NCBI GenBank assembly: GCA_018383835.1
Contig: JAHAWR010000010.1
Location: forward strand, 11,228-24,128
Origin: Candidatus Jordarchaeia archaeon
GTDB taxonomy: Archaea; Asgardarchaeota; Jordiarchaeia; Jordiarchaeales; Freyrarchaeaceae
DNA length: 12,901 bases
Direction: 5' to 3'
Positions 5,742 to 12,901 of this stretch are shown one piece after another (position 1 is the first letter of the stretch; every line of letters begins with the position of its first letter). The position numbers and the translations under genes are program-made. Below the pieces are notes generated by a model that saw only the letters and a program-made list of their open reading frames with translations, was not told the DNA's origin and made no database searches.

Positions 5742-8141
5742 TTACTTCTCCATTTTTATTTCGAGTAATTCCCGCTGCCCCCTGTCAGGTATTCTGACAA
5801 CTAAAACTTTTTCCTTTTTGAGGTACTCCCACGAAGGTGCCTTCACGGAGGCTTGCTTTAACTCTTCTCCGTTCCACAATACCTTTGCCGGTTTTGTTTC
5901 TATACCGTTGAACCTTAATTCATATGTCCTTGCACCGTGGTTGTAGCTTCCCTTTCTCTCGCTAACCTCGAATATTACACTGTCTTCGTTTTTAGTGCAG
6001 GTGAATTCGACTAAGAGGAATTCTCCTTCAACGTGATTGAAGCTTACTCCGTCATCCTCGTAGTACTCCACTTTAGATGTTCCTGACGGGTACACGCTGA
6101 GCACTAGTGGGTTTATTGGCTTTTCATCAGAATACTGGACTACGCTACGCATGGGGATTATTGCACCGCCTCTGACGAAGAGGGGGCAAACGTTGAGGGG
6201 AGCCTCGACTGTGATTGGAAGACCCCCGCTGATTTTTTCGTTTGTCCAGAAGTTGAACCACTCTCCTTTAGGAAGGTATACAATACGTGACTTCGCTCCC
6301 TCGTAGAGTATTGGGGCTACGAGCAGCCAGTCGCCAACCATGAACTGTCTCTCGGAGATGTTGCCGTCCATTGTGCCTGAAAGGACGTTTGGGTCATCTG
6401 GAAACTCGATGAACATTGCACGCATAACTGGGACACCTGTCAGGGAGGACTGGTAGAAGCAGTTGTAGAGGTAGGGGAGAAGGATGTACCTGAGCTCGAT
6501 GTATTTTCGGCTTATGGACTCGACCTCGTCTCCGAAAGCCCATGGCTCCTGGTCAGGGGTTCCAGTCATCGTGTGGTTTCTGCAAAAAGGGTAGAATACG
6601 CCGATCTGGATCCACCGCGCGAAGAGCTCTGGCGATGGGCTCCTTCTGAATCCTCCTATGTCGACGCCGACGAACGGCACCCCTGAAACCCCCATGTTGA
6701 GACACATGGGGATGCTTAGTCTCAGGTGCTCCCAGCTGCTCTCATTGTCCCCTGTCCAGACGGCAGCGTAGCGCTGAATGCCAGCGAAGAAGGAGCGGGT
6801 AAGTATAAATGGGCGCCTATCCGGTTGGATGCGAAGCAAACCCTCGTATGTAGCTTTAGCCATAAGTAGACCGTAAGCATTGTGTATCTCCCGGTGGTCT
6901 GTAAGTCTGCCGTCAGCGTTATGTACCGCGTCGAGCTGAATTGTATTTTTAAAGAAAACTGATGGCTCGTTCATGTCAAGCCATATTCCTGCCACTCCAA
7001 CGTCTAAAAGTTCCTTGAAGAGGGATCCCCACCATTCTCTAGCCTTCGAACTGGCGAAGTCTGGAAAGTGGCATGCTCCGGGCCACACGTCGCCCATAAA
7101 TAGCTCGCCACTCGGAAGGCGGACGAAGTGCCCTTGTGATTTTCCTTCCTCGTAGACGCGATACCCTTCATCCACTTTGACTCCGGGGTCCACTATGACT
7201 ACGGTCTTGAATCCGTCCCTGCGAAGCTCTTCTATCATCTTCTTGGGGTTAGGGAACCTTTCTTTGTTCCACGTGAAAACGCGAAACCCATCCATGTAGT
7301 CTATGTCGAGCCATATGGCGTCGCATGGTATCCTCCTTTTTCTGAGTTCGGAGGCAACCTCCCTAACTCTGCTCTCAGGATAGTAACTCCAGCGACACTG
7401 GTGGTAGCCTAGGCTCCAAAGTGGAGGAAGAAAAGGTTTCCCAGTTAGCTCGGTGTAGTAGAAAAGCACTTCTTTGGGTTTTGGGCCATATATGAAATAG
7501 TACTCAAGGGGGCCCCTTTCAGCTCCAAACGAGTAGTAGTGTGACGACTCCTTCCCCATGTCGAAGGATGAACGGTGTGTGTTATTGAGGAATATGCCGT
7601 AGCTCCTTCCTTCTCTTAAAGCCATGAAGAATGGGACGGAACCATAAAGTGGGTCTGTAGGCGTGTAATGGTACACGTTGTCGGTGTTCCACATTGTCAG
7701 CGCTTGGTCGCGCTTGTCGAGGGAGCCAGCTTTTTCGCCGAAACCGAAGTAGTGCTCGTTCTCTGGCATCTCCTTCCAGCACCGAACCTGCTCCCCGTCC
7801 CACCCCATTCCCTTGCCTAAATCATCACGATTGATCATCCAGCCGTCATGGTCGTAAAACTCGAGCCTGCATGGGTTCCTACGAATATTTAAAGACAATT
7901 TTTCAGTTGAAACAACAAGGTATTCGCCCTCATCGTTGAACTCGAATTTCAGAGCGGACTCGCTTTCCCTAACAACCCAAGAAGAGCGGGGCGCCTCGTC
8001 AGGAGTTATAAGGCGGACCCGCAGAACATTAGAGCCCACGATTTTCACTTCAGCGCCGAGGTCCCCGCAATCTAACAATAAGATGCCGTCATTAATCTCA
8101 TACCTCTCAATTCTGCCAATCGACCTCCATTCTCCACGCAA
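5742..8141 (-). CDS. GH31 alpha-glucosidase
   Basis: A 799-residue glycoside hydrolase family 31 enzyme. These hydrolyse terminal alpha-glucosidic bonds with retention of configuration. After an N-terminal beta domain (about 1-235, including the family block FGFGEKAGSLDKR at 132-144) comes the (beta/alpha)8 barrel with WLDIDYMDGF at 277-286, the nucleophile motif GIWLDMNE (Asp389), TRSFFAGIQRYAAVWTGDN with likely acid/base Asp465, and PFVGVDIGGF at 489-498. The C-terminus holds the usual beta domains, with YEDDG and a DUF5110-like end. No signal peptide is seen, so it is probably cytoplasmic, acting on maltose or malto-oligosaccharides. Relatives include alpha-xylosidases, but the FGFGEKAG block fits alpha-glucosidase better. 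The start is TTG at 8141, with GAGGGG 7 bases upstream. It appears to be monocistronic. Confidence 0.93.
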   Translation of the reverse strand: MRGEWRSIGRIERYEINDGILLLDCGDLGAEVKIVGSNVLRVRLITPDEAPRSSWVVRESESALKFEFNDEGEYLVVSTEKLSLNIRRNPCRLEFYDHDGWMINRDDLGKGMGWDGEQVRCWKEMPENEHYFGFGEKAGSLDKRDQALTMWNTDNVYHYTPTDPLYGSVPFFMALREGRSYGIFLNNTHRSSFDMGKESSHYYSFGAERGPLEYYFIYGPKPKEVLFYYTELTGKPFLPPLWSLGYHQCRWSYYPESRVREVASELRKRRIPCDAIWLDIDYMDGFRVFTWNKERFPNPKKMIEELRRDGFKTVVIVDPGVKVDEGYRVYEEGKSQGHFVRLPSGELFMGDVWPGACHFPDFASSKAREWWGSLFKELLDVGVAGIWLDMNEPSVFFKNTIQLDAVHNADGRLTDHREIHNAYGLLMAKATYEGLLRIQPDRRPFILTRSFFAGIQRYAAVWTGDNESSWEHLRLSIPMCLNMGVSGVPFVGVDIGGFRRSPSPELFARWIQIGVFYPFCRNHTMTGTPDQEPWAFGDEVESISRKYIELRYILLPYLYNCFYQSSLTGVPVMRAMFIEFPDDPNVLSGTMDGNISERQFMVGDWLLVAPILYEGAKSRIVYLPKGEWFNFWTNEKISGGLPITVEAPLNVCPLFVRGGAIIPMRSVVQYSDEKPINPLVLSVYPSGTSKVEYYEDDGVSFNHVEGEFLLVEFTCTKNEDSVIFEVSERKGSYNHGARTYELRFNGIETKPAKVLWNGEELKQASVKAPSWEYLKKEKVLVVRIPDRGQRELLEIKMEK

Positions 8142-8315
8142 GAAACCACCCCTCAGGAAAATAACTCATAATATCTAAGAGAAAAAGTTTTAGGTTGTCT
8201 CAAGCATAAAGAGTAGAACCGCGTATGATTGTCTGTGGATTCTTTGAATACCAAAAACATTTATTATGACGTTTTTTGATCTCCTGTGGTTTACTGTTAC
8301 TTGCTGGTGGTTGCG
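8142..8315. promoter_or_regulatory. Divergent promoter region, glucosidase / helical protein
   Basis: This gap separates the minus-strand glucosidase from the plus-strand pair. Toward the glucosidase there is a GAGGGGTGG ribosome binding site at 8146-8154 and AT-rich TATA-like stretches near 8165-8176 and 8185-8195. Toward the plus strand, TTTATTAT at 8260-8267 would place a start near 8290, with GGTGG at 8306-8310 before the TTG at 8316. No clear operator was seen. Confidence 0.45.
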
Positions 8316-8630
8316 TTGGAGGAGCTTAACAGCGCACTTCAGTACCTTCTTAAAGCTAAGGAGAAACTTGAAAATGGGGGAAGCGCTAGCTTAGAGCTCT
8401 GGTTTGCCCGCGCCAAGCTGGAGGTCTTCTTAGCTAAGCTCTCACTCAAACATGGACTTGAAGAGGCTGCTATTCCCAAGTTCAGGGGTAAAGTTGACTT
8501 GAACTCCGAGTTCATGAAGAAACTTATTGAGGAGTTAGGTTTCACAGCTGAAGCGTACAGGTCAGGGAGGTTTGAGGACGCGTTCAGGATAGGGTGGCAT
8601 GTCCGTGAGGCGCTGACTAAGCTCCTCTGA
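8316..8630 (+). CDS. Small all-helical protein of unknown function
   Basis: About 104 residues, predicted entirely alpha-helical, with a first amphipathic helix (about 1-20), a second (about 25-50), and two further helices toward the C-terminus (KKLIEELGFTAEAYRSGRFE, then a helix ending REALTKLL). The pattern looks like a small helical bundle. I do not recognise a family. A GTG at 8286 gives a 114-residue reading, but I chose TTG at 8316 because a TATA-like box at 8260-8267 predicts transcription from about 8290 and GGTGG lies 5 bases before 8316. It is followed 17 bases later by the DUF99 gene on the same strand, so the two probably form an operon and may act together. Confidence 0.65.
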   Translation: MEELNSALQYLLKAKEKLENGGSASLELWFARAKLEVFLAKLSLKHGLEEAAIPKFRGKVDLNSEFMKKLIEELGFTAEAYRSGRFEDAFRIGWHVREALTKLL

Positions 8631-8635
8631 AGTTT

Positions 8636-8640
8636 GGAGG
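8636..8640 (+). promoter_or_regulatory. Ribosome binding site of the DUF99 gene
   Basis: GGAGG, 7 bases before the TTG at 8648. It supports a TTG start and independent initiation of the second gene in the pair. Confidence 0.6.
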
Positions 8641-8647
8641 CGAATGC

Positions 8648-9241
8648 TTGATTAAGCGTGGCGTGAGGGTTTTGGGGGTTGCGGAGAGTTTCGTTAAGGG
8701 CGCCGAGCGTTCCGTGATTTCGGGAGTAGTCATGAGGGGTGACTTGCAGATCGACGGATTCTCCTTTGCCACAGCTACTGTTGGCGGGATGGATGCGACT
8801 CGAAGCATCCTCAAACTCTACGAGAACTTGAACAGAAAGGACGTCAACGTCATAATGCTGAACGGCTGCATTATAAGCTGGTTTAACATAGTAGACTTGG
8901 ATGCGATCCATGATGCAACATCCAAGCCGCTGATCGCTGTCACTTACGAGGAATCTGAGGGGCTGGAAAAGTACCTCAAGCAGTACTTCGTAGACTGGGA
9001 GCAGAGGGTTGAGGCTTATAGGCGGCTTGGCGAAAGGCAAAAGGTTGAACTCCACACCGGGCACCAAATACTGGTACGATATCTTGGCATAACGGCAAGG
9101 AGGGCGCGCTTACTCTTAAACCGCTTCACGCTACAAGGCGCCATACCGGAGCCTTTAAGAGTTGCCCGTATACTTTCGAGGAGCATTCTGAGAAGCGGAC
9201 TGGTGCTAGAAGCCAGACTAAACCAGAAAGAGGAAAGGTAG
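8648..9241 (+). CDS. DUF99 / UPF0215 family protein
   Basis: A 197-residue protein matching the archaeal DUF99 (UPF0215) family in length and motifs: an N-terminal strand with RVLGVAESF, a SVISGVVMRGDLQIDGF block, a TVGGMDAT block, and VIMLNGCIISWFNIVDLDAI, which aligns with the family's conserved strand-Gly-Phe-Asn-Val-Val-Asp segment. The family is structurally related to endonuclease V, but its biochemical role is not established, so I assign no activity. The start is TTG with GGAGG 7 bases upstream. It is the second gene of a two-gene unit with the small helical protein and converges on the hdr operon, leaving 35 bases between the stops. Confidence 0.85.
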   Translation: MIKRGVRVLGVAESFVKGAERSVISGVVMRGDLQIDGFSFATATVGGMDATRSILKLYENLNRKDVNVIMLNGCIISWFNIVDLDAIHDATSKPLIAVTYEESEGLEKYLKQYFVDWEQRVEAYRRLGERQKVELHTGHQILVRYLGITARRARLLLNRFTLQGAIPEPLRVARILSRSILRSGLVLEARLNQKEER

Positions 9242-9276
9242 CAAGAAAGGGGGGGAGAAAGAGGACTAACTTGTTG

Positions 9277-10146
9277 TTAGAGATCGATGAGGTTTTCGAC
9301 AGGGCTCTTGTTGAGGTTCAGGCCGAGTTTCCGTGGCTCAATCCCCATGGCGAGACCTACAAGCTGGGTTAAGTAGAACACGGGAAAAGAAATGTCCGGA
9401 TCCTTTACCACTTGCATTATAGCGTCTTGCTTGGCGTCGTAGTTCATTTGGCACGCGGGGCACGAGGTCACCAAGGCATCGAAGCCCCTAGCTCTGACTG
9501 ATTTAAGCTTCCAACCGCACAAGCGGGCTACTAGCTCCGGCTCGACCACGTTTGCACCTGCCCCACAGCACTCCAGTCGTTCAGGATAATCGCCGGTTTT
9601 CGCTCCTATGGCTCCAAGTATAGCTTCCATCTTGGTGGGGTTCTCAGCGTCATCGACGCGAGGGAAATCAGCTGGCCTGATTATGTGGCAGCCATAGTGG
9701 CATGCCACCTTGAAGCTGAAAGGCTTCACCACGGAGCTCCTGATCTTTTCTAGCCCAACCTCGTCGTGTAACACTTCAATGGTATGCAGGATTCTGACGG
9801 GGCTACTCTGGTTGAAGCGTAATCCCTCGTCTCGCAGTAGCTCGTTAACCCAGCCAACCAGTCTGTCATGCTTCATTAAAGTGTGCTGCGCTTCGCATAG
9901 GGAAATGTGGCATCCGTTACATGGAACAAACAGGGGGTGCCCGGATCCCTGAGTCTCAGCCAATATGCGGCTTGCGAGGTAAAGCCAAACTCTAGTGTTA
10001 ACCTGCATTAGCGGGTAGCCGCAGCACGCATTCCACCCCAGCTCGGCGAGCTCCACTCCGAGTCGAGGGAAGACCTCGCGTACCGAAACCTCGTACCCGT
10101 ACTCTACCGTCGCTATCATGCAACCCCAAAAAACGGTGTACTTCAC
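9277..10146 (-). CDS. hdrB: CoB-CoM heterodisulfide reductase-like subunit HdrB
   Basis: A 289-residue subunit with both CCG domains intact. The first has Cys9, Cys41-Cys42, Cys76 and Cys79; the second has Cys153, Cys193-Cys194, Cys229 and Cys232. This spacing matches the arrangement that binds the two non-cubane [4Fe-4S] clusters at the disulfide-cleaving site of methanogen HdrB. The protein would therefore reduce a disulfide; in methanogens this is CoM-S-S-CoB, but no methanogenesis gene is seen here, so the substrate may differ. The start is GTG at 10146, overlapping the hdrC stop by 4 bases (GTGA), which implies translational coupling. It is the last gene of the operon. Confidence 0.93.
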   Translation of the reverse strand: MKYTVFWGCMIATVEYGYEVSVREVFPRLGVELAELGWNACCGYPLMQVNTRVWLYLASRILAETQGSGHPLFVPCNGCHISLCEAQHTLMKHDRLVGWVNELLRDEGLRFNQSSPVRILHTIEVLHDEVGLEKIRSSVVKPFSFKVACHYGCHIIRPADFPRVDDAENPTKMEAILGAIGAKTGDYPERLECCGAGANVVEPELVARLCGWKLKSVRARGFDALVTSCPACQMNYDAKQDAIMQVVKDPDISFPVFYLTQLVGLAMGIEPRKLGLNLNKSPVENLIDL

Positions 10147-10658
10147 TTTTCATCAACCTCCTCTAGAAGGTTAGCAGCTAATTTTTTCAGGTTCTGCCTG
10201 AAGGCATCCATGTTCGCCGGCTTCCCAAGCTCGGGAAGCCCAAGCGTGGTTCTAGAGACGAAGTCGAAGTCTTTATTCATAACCTCTTGAGGTGGCTGTA
10301 TTGTGGCTTGGCGAGCAACATTTTCAAGCATGACCTTGTACCCTTTAGGCGGAGTTAAGCCACGTGCCACAAGCAAGTTCCTCAAGGCAAGAATTAGTAT
10401 TGCTGGTCTAGCATCCTGAGGGCACCTAACGTCGCACTTGAGGCACTGGCAACACGACCACAGTCCTCTCTCGACTTTATCGAGGAGTCCGAGTCTGAAC
10501 AGCTGGATGATGCTGTGGGGGACGCAGCCTGCGTCTGTCATGACGCAGCCTGACGAGCAGCGTGCGCAGCTGTAGCAAACTAGCGGCGTCAAGTTTGCAA
10601 CGGTTTGTCTTAGCTCTTCCAGAAGCCTATCTGCTTCATTAAGTGCGATCACCTTCAC
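10143..10658 (-). CDS. hdrC: Heterodisulfide reductase-like subunit HdrC
   Basis: A 171-residue iron-sulfur protein with two CX2CX2CX3C motifs, Cys28/31/34/38 and Cys69/72/75/79, each binding a [4Fe-4S] cluster. In the HdrABC complex HdrC carries electrons from HdrA to HdrB. The length and a C-terminal helical part without further cysteines fit the family. The GTG start at 10658 overlaps the mvhD stop by 4 bases, and its own stop overlaps the hdrB start by 4 bases. It is cytoplasmic; no membrane segments are seen. Confidence 0.93.
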   Translation of the reverse strand: MKVIALNEADRLLEELRQTVANLTPLVCYSCARCSSGCVMTDAGCVPHSIIQLFRLGLLDKVERGLWSCCQCLKCDVRCPQDARPAILILALRNLLVARGLTPPKGYKVMLENVARQATIQPPQEVMNKDFDFVSRTTLGLPELGKPANMDAFRQNLKKLAANLLEEVDEK

Positions 10659-11077
10659 TCCCCCCGGCCGTTCCCTTTTAGTGGGTTTGGTCCCAGTGCT
10701 TTGAGTTCAGCTACGAACTCTTTGATTATCCGCGCGAATCTCTCACCTTCGGACGCTGACACCCAGTCGATCCTCACCCTCTCCTGCTCTATTCCAAGTT
10801 GCTTGAGCATTTCTTTCAGGAGAAATATTCTGCGTTGAGCCCTGTAGTTGCCGTTGACGTAGTGGCAGTCTCCCGGGTGGCAGCCTGAAACGAGAACGCC
10901 GTCGGCTCCACTTTTGAGGGCGTATAGGACGTATGCCGGGTCGACTCTGCTGCTACACATAACCCTTATCACCCTGATGTTTGTGGGGTACTCTATTCTG
11001 CTCATGCCCGCTAGGTCTGCGCCAGCGTAGCTACACCAGTTGCAGAGAAAAGCAACAATAAGCGGCTCATACTCCAT
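10655..11077 (-). CDS. mvhD: MvhD-like [2Fe-2S] electron-transfer subunit
   Basis: A 140-residue protein of the MvhD/FlpD family with Cys12, Cys15, Cys41, Cys66 and Cys71 in the family's blocks (FLCNWCSYAGAD, VMCSSRVDP, SGCHPGDCHY). MvhD binds a [2Fe-2S] cluster and passes electrons from a [NiFe]-hydrogenase (MvhAG) or formate dehydrogenase to the FAD of HdrA. The ATG start lies 3 bases after the hdrA stop, with a GGGGGG ribosome binding site inside the end of hdrA. Its presence between hdrA and hdrC makes this the bifurcating type of Hdr rather than the membrane HdrDE type. The partner hydrogenase or dehydrogenase genes are not in the window. Confidence 0.92.
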   Translation of the reverse strand: MEYEPLIVAFLCNWCSYAGADLAGMSRIEYPTNIRVIRVMCSSRVDPAYVLYALKSGADGVLVSGCHPGDCHYVNGNYRAQRRIFLLKEMLKQLGIEQERVRIDWVSASEGERFARIIKEFVAELKALGPNPLKGNGRGE

Positions 11078-11080
11078 GGT

Positions 11081-12901
11081 TCACCCCCCTGTTAGGGCTT
11101 CTATCTGTGCCATGATCTGCCTATCAGTGAAGCCTTTCATCTCGATTGCATTGCTGGGACAGGCGGCGACGCATGCCCCGCAGCCTTGACACAGGACTTC
11201 TACCACCTTGGCTCTCCTCTTTCCCTCATGCTCTGACAACTGTATTGCCCTGTATGGACATATGCTGACGCACACTTCACACCCTGAGCAGATATTAGGG
11301 TTCACTGTAGCTGTTATGGGTTCTACGTCCACCCTCCCCTTTGAAAGTAGGGCTATGGCTTTCGCCGCCGCAGCGCTCGCGTGAGCTACTGTTTCAGCTA
11401 TGTCTTTCGGGCTGTGGCAACACCCTGCAAGGAATATTCCCCGCGTGCTTGCCTCAACCGGCTGGAGCTTCGGGTGGACTTCCAGGAAGAATCCTTCAGG
11501 GCTCAGCGACACGTTAAGCATTTTCTGGAGCTTCTCAACGTCCTCCGCCGGCTCCAATCCCGTCTGGAGCACGACCATGTCGACCTTTAGCTCGAGCATG
11601 TGTCCTGTTGTTTGGTCGAACACCTTGAACCTGAGCTTCCCGTCGGGCTCCTCAAAAATTTCGGATGGAACTCCGTGTATGAAGCGTATACCCATATCCC
11701 TGATCCTCCTGTAAAACTCCTCGTACCCCTTTCCAGCCGTCCTCATGTCTATGTGGCAAACGTAGACTTCAGTCTCCGGATCCTCCTCCTTGATGAGGAA
11801 TGCCTGTTTAAGTGTGGCCATGCAACCTATCCTGCAACACCAACTATTGTACTTTAAATCCCTCGAGCCTACACATTGGATGAATGCCACGCTTTTAGGC
11901 TTTTCACCCGAAGAAGTCAGAACAACTCCTCCGGTGGGCCCAGAGGCGTTTGAAAGCCTTTCGAGCTCCAGTCCAGTAATGACGTTCCTGTACCTGCCAT
12001 ACCCTAGGGATGGTATTCTCATTGCGTCGAAGGTCTTGAAGCCGACGGCAACTATGATGGCGCCAACCTTCACTTTTACCTCTTCGTCCTTTTGGTCGAA
12101 GTTTATTGCTCCGCGGGGGCATGCTTCAACGCACAGCTTGCAGCGCCCGTACTTCATGTAGAGGCAGTTCGCCGGGTCTATGGTGTACTTGAGGGGGACT
12201 GCTTGGGGGAAGGGCACGTATATCGCCTTCCTCTTGCCGAGGCCAACGTCGAACTCGTTTGGAACCTTTCTGGGGCACGCTTCCGCGCAGGCACCGCACC
12301 CAGCGCAGAGCTCCTCGTCCACGTAACGCGCCTTCCTCAGTATGGTCACCTCAAAGTCGCCGACGTAACCCTCAACCTTAATCACCTCGCTGTATGCTAG
12401 GAGAGTTATATTCGGGTTGTTTGCGACATCGACCATTCTCGGGGTTAGGATGCATGCGGAGCAGTCTATCGTTGGAAAGGTCTTGTTGAGCTGAGCCATG
12501 TGTCCCCCTATGCTAGGGGACTTCTCGACGAGGTAGACCTTTAGGCCGGCTTCAGCTAGGTCCAAGGATGCTTGGATCCCTGCCACTCCTCCCCCTATTA
12601 CGAGAACCGACTTCTCAACTGGCAGCTCCTTTTTCTCCAGTGGCTCGAGGAGCCTAGCTTTAGCCACGGCAGCTCTAACGAGGGCCTTCGCCTTCTCGGT
12701 GGCCTTTTCCCTTTCCTTGAAGTGAGCCCATGAGACTTGCTCTCTTATGTTCGCTACCTCTAGAAGGTAAGGATTCAGCCCAGCTGACTCGAGAGTCTTC
12801 CTGAATGTTTCCTCATGCATTTTCGGAGAGCAGGCAGCTATGACTATTCGGTTTAAGCTATGTTTCTTGATGTCTTCTTTTATAGTGTTCTGTCCCGGGT
12901 C
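11081..12901 (-). CDS. hdrA: Heterodisulfide reductase-like subunit HdrA (N-terminus cut by the window edge)
   Basis: The frame stays open to base 12901, giving 606 visible residues; by comparison with the usual ~650, I estimate 45 residues are missing. The ATG at 12820 is internal: the upstream codons encode family sequence (DPGQNTIKEDI, RIVIAACSPK). Counting from the first visible residue, there is a GGGVAG flavin-binding motif at 103-108 with SIGGHMAQLNKTFPTIDCSAC (130-150), an inserted ferredoxin domain with Cys199/202/205/209 and Cys246/254/257/261, the rest of the thioredoxin-reductase-like fold with a Cys cluster at 355-360, and a C-terminal ferredoxin domain with Cys538/541/544/548 and Cys571/574/577/581. 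HdrA is the FAD electron-bifurcating subunit, splitting electrons between ferredoxin and HdrC/HdrB. It is the first visible gene of the operon. Confidence 0.95.
   Translation of the reverse strand, partial: DPGQNTIKEDIKKHSLNRIVIAACSPKMHEETFRKTLESAGLNPYLLEVANIREQVSWAHFKEREKATEKAKALVRAAVAKARLLEPLEKKELPVEKSVLVIGGGVAGIQASLDLAEAGLKVYLVEKSPSIGGHMAQLNKTFPTIDCSACILTPRMVDVANNPNITLLAYSEVIKVEGYVGDFEVTILRKARYVDEELCAGCGACAEACPRKVPNEFDVGLGKRKAIYVPFPQAVPLKYTIDPANCLYMKYGRCKLCVEACPRGAINFDQKDEEVKVKVGAIIVAVGFKTFDAMRIPSLGYGRYRNVITGLELERLSNASGPTGGVVLTSSGEKPKSVAFIQCVGSRDLKYNSWCCRIGCMATLKQAFLIKEEDPETEVYVCHIDMRTAGKGYEEFYRRIRDMGIRFIHGVPSEIFEEPDGKLRFKVFDQTTGHMLELKVDMVVLQTGLEPAEDVEKLQKMLNVSLSPEGFFLEVHPKLQPVEASTRGIFLAGCCHSPKDIAETVAHASAAAAKAIALLSKGRVDVEPITATVNPNICSGCEVCVSICPYRAIQLSEHEGKRRAKVVEVLCQGCGACVAACPSNAIEMKGFTDRQIMAQIEALTGG

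Noticed and set aside
8339..9067. 242-codon open frame on the minus strand across the helical protein and DUF99
   Set aside because: It is antisense to two genes with good motifs and start sites, and its translation shows no family features.
9266..9280. Short hairpin CTAAC-TTGTT-GTTAG at the hdrB stop
   Set aside because: Only 5 base pairs, and it overlaps the stop codon; the pyrimidine-rich minus-strand stretch after it (9243-9263) might aid termination, but the structure is too weak to annotate.
12820..12901. ATG at 12820 as the start of hdrA
   Set aside because: The frame stays open to the window end and the upstream codons encode recognisable HdrA sequence, so this ATG is internal.
1..12901. 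tRNA, rRNA, CRISPR array or replication origin
   Set aside because: No cloverleaf-type gene, regularly spaced repeat or origin-like repeat cluster was found on reading both strands by eye.

Overview
The window looks like a chromosomal segment of an archaeon, most likely a thermophilic member of the Thermoproteota/TACK group that is not necessarily a methanogen. The evidence is a soluble heterodisulfide-reductase operon (hdrA-mvhD-hdrC-hdrB), a DUF99/UPF0215 protein (an archaea-centred family), a stand-alone longin-like small protein, a decayed IS607-type transposon of the archaeal tnpA/tnpB kind, AT-rich TATA-like promoter elements, and heavy use of TTG and GTG start codons with GGAGG-type ribosome binding sites. 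The lineage call is inference. No rRNA, tRNA or CRISPR array was seen.

Left part (1-3718, all minus strand): an ABC-transporter ATPase, a large two-half membrane permease 3 bases behind it, and then a radical SAM protein that runs off the left edge. The radical SAM protein carries a 2x[4Fe-4S] ferredoxin domain and a [2Fe-2S]-type domain at its N-terminus. A 28-base palindrome sits over the likely promoter of the ABC pair. The exporter and the radical SAM enzyme may be co-transcribed, but their substrate is unknown.

Middle (3700-5067): a degraded IS607-family element, with the C-terminal end of its serine recombinase (TnpA) and a frameshifted, internally deleted TnpB. Beyond it lies about 250 bases of AT-rich DNA with no recognisable gene, leading to a small plus-strand longin-like gene. 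This gene converges on a complete GH31 alpha-glucosidase gene on the minus strand, and a GC-rich hairpin lies between the two.

Right part: divergent from the glucosidase is a plus-strand pair, a small all-helical protein of unknown function followed 17 bases later by DUF99. These converge on the minus-strand hdrA-mvhD-hdrC-hdrB operon, whose genes overlap or nearly touch. hdrA extends past the right edge. HdrA (FAD and many Fe-S clusters) would bifurcate electrons, MvhD would receive them from a hydrogenase or formate dehydrogenase encoded elsewhere, and HdrC would pass them to the HdrB active site, where a disulfide is reduced. No hydrogenase, formate dehydrogenase or methanogenesis gene is in the window, so the electron donor and disulfide substrate cannot be read from here.
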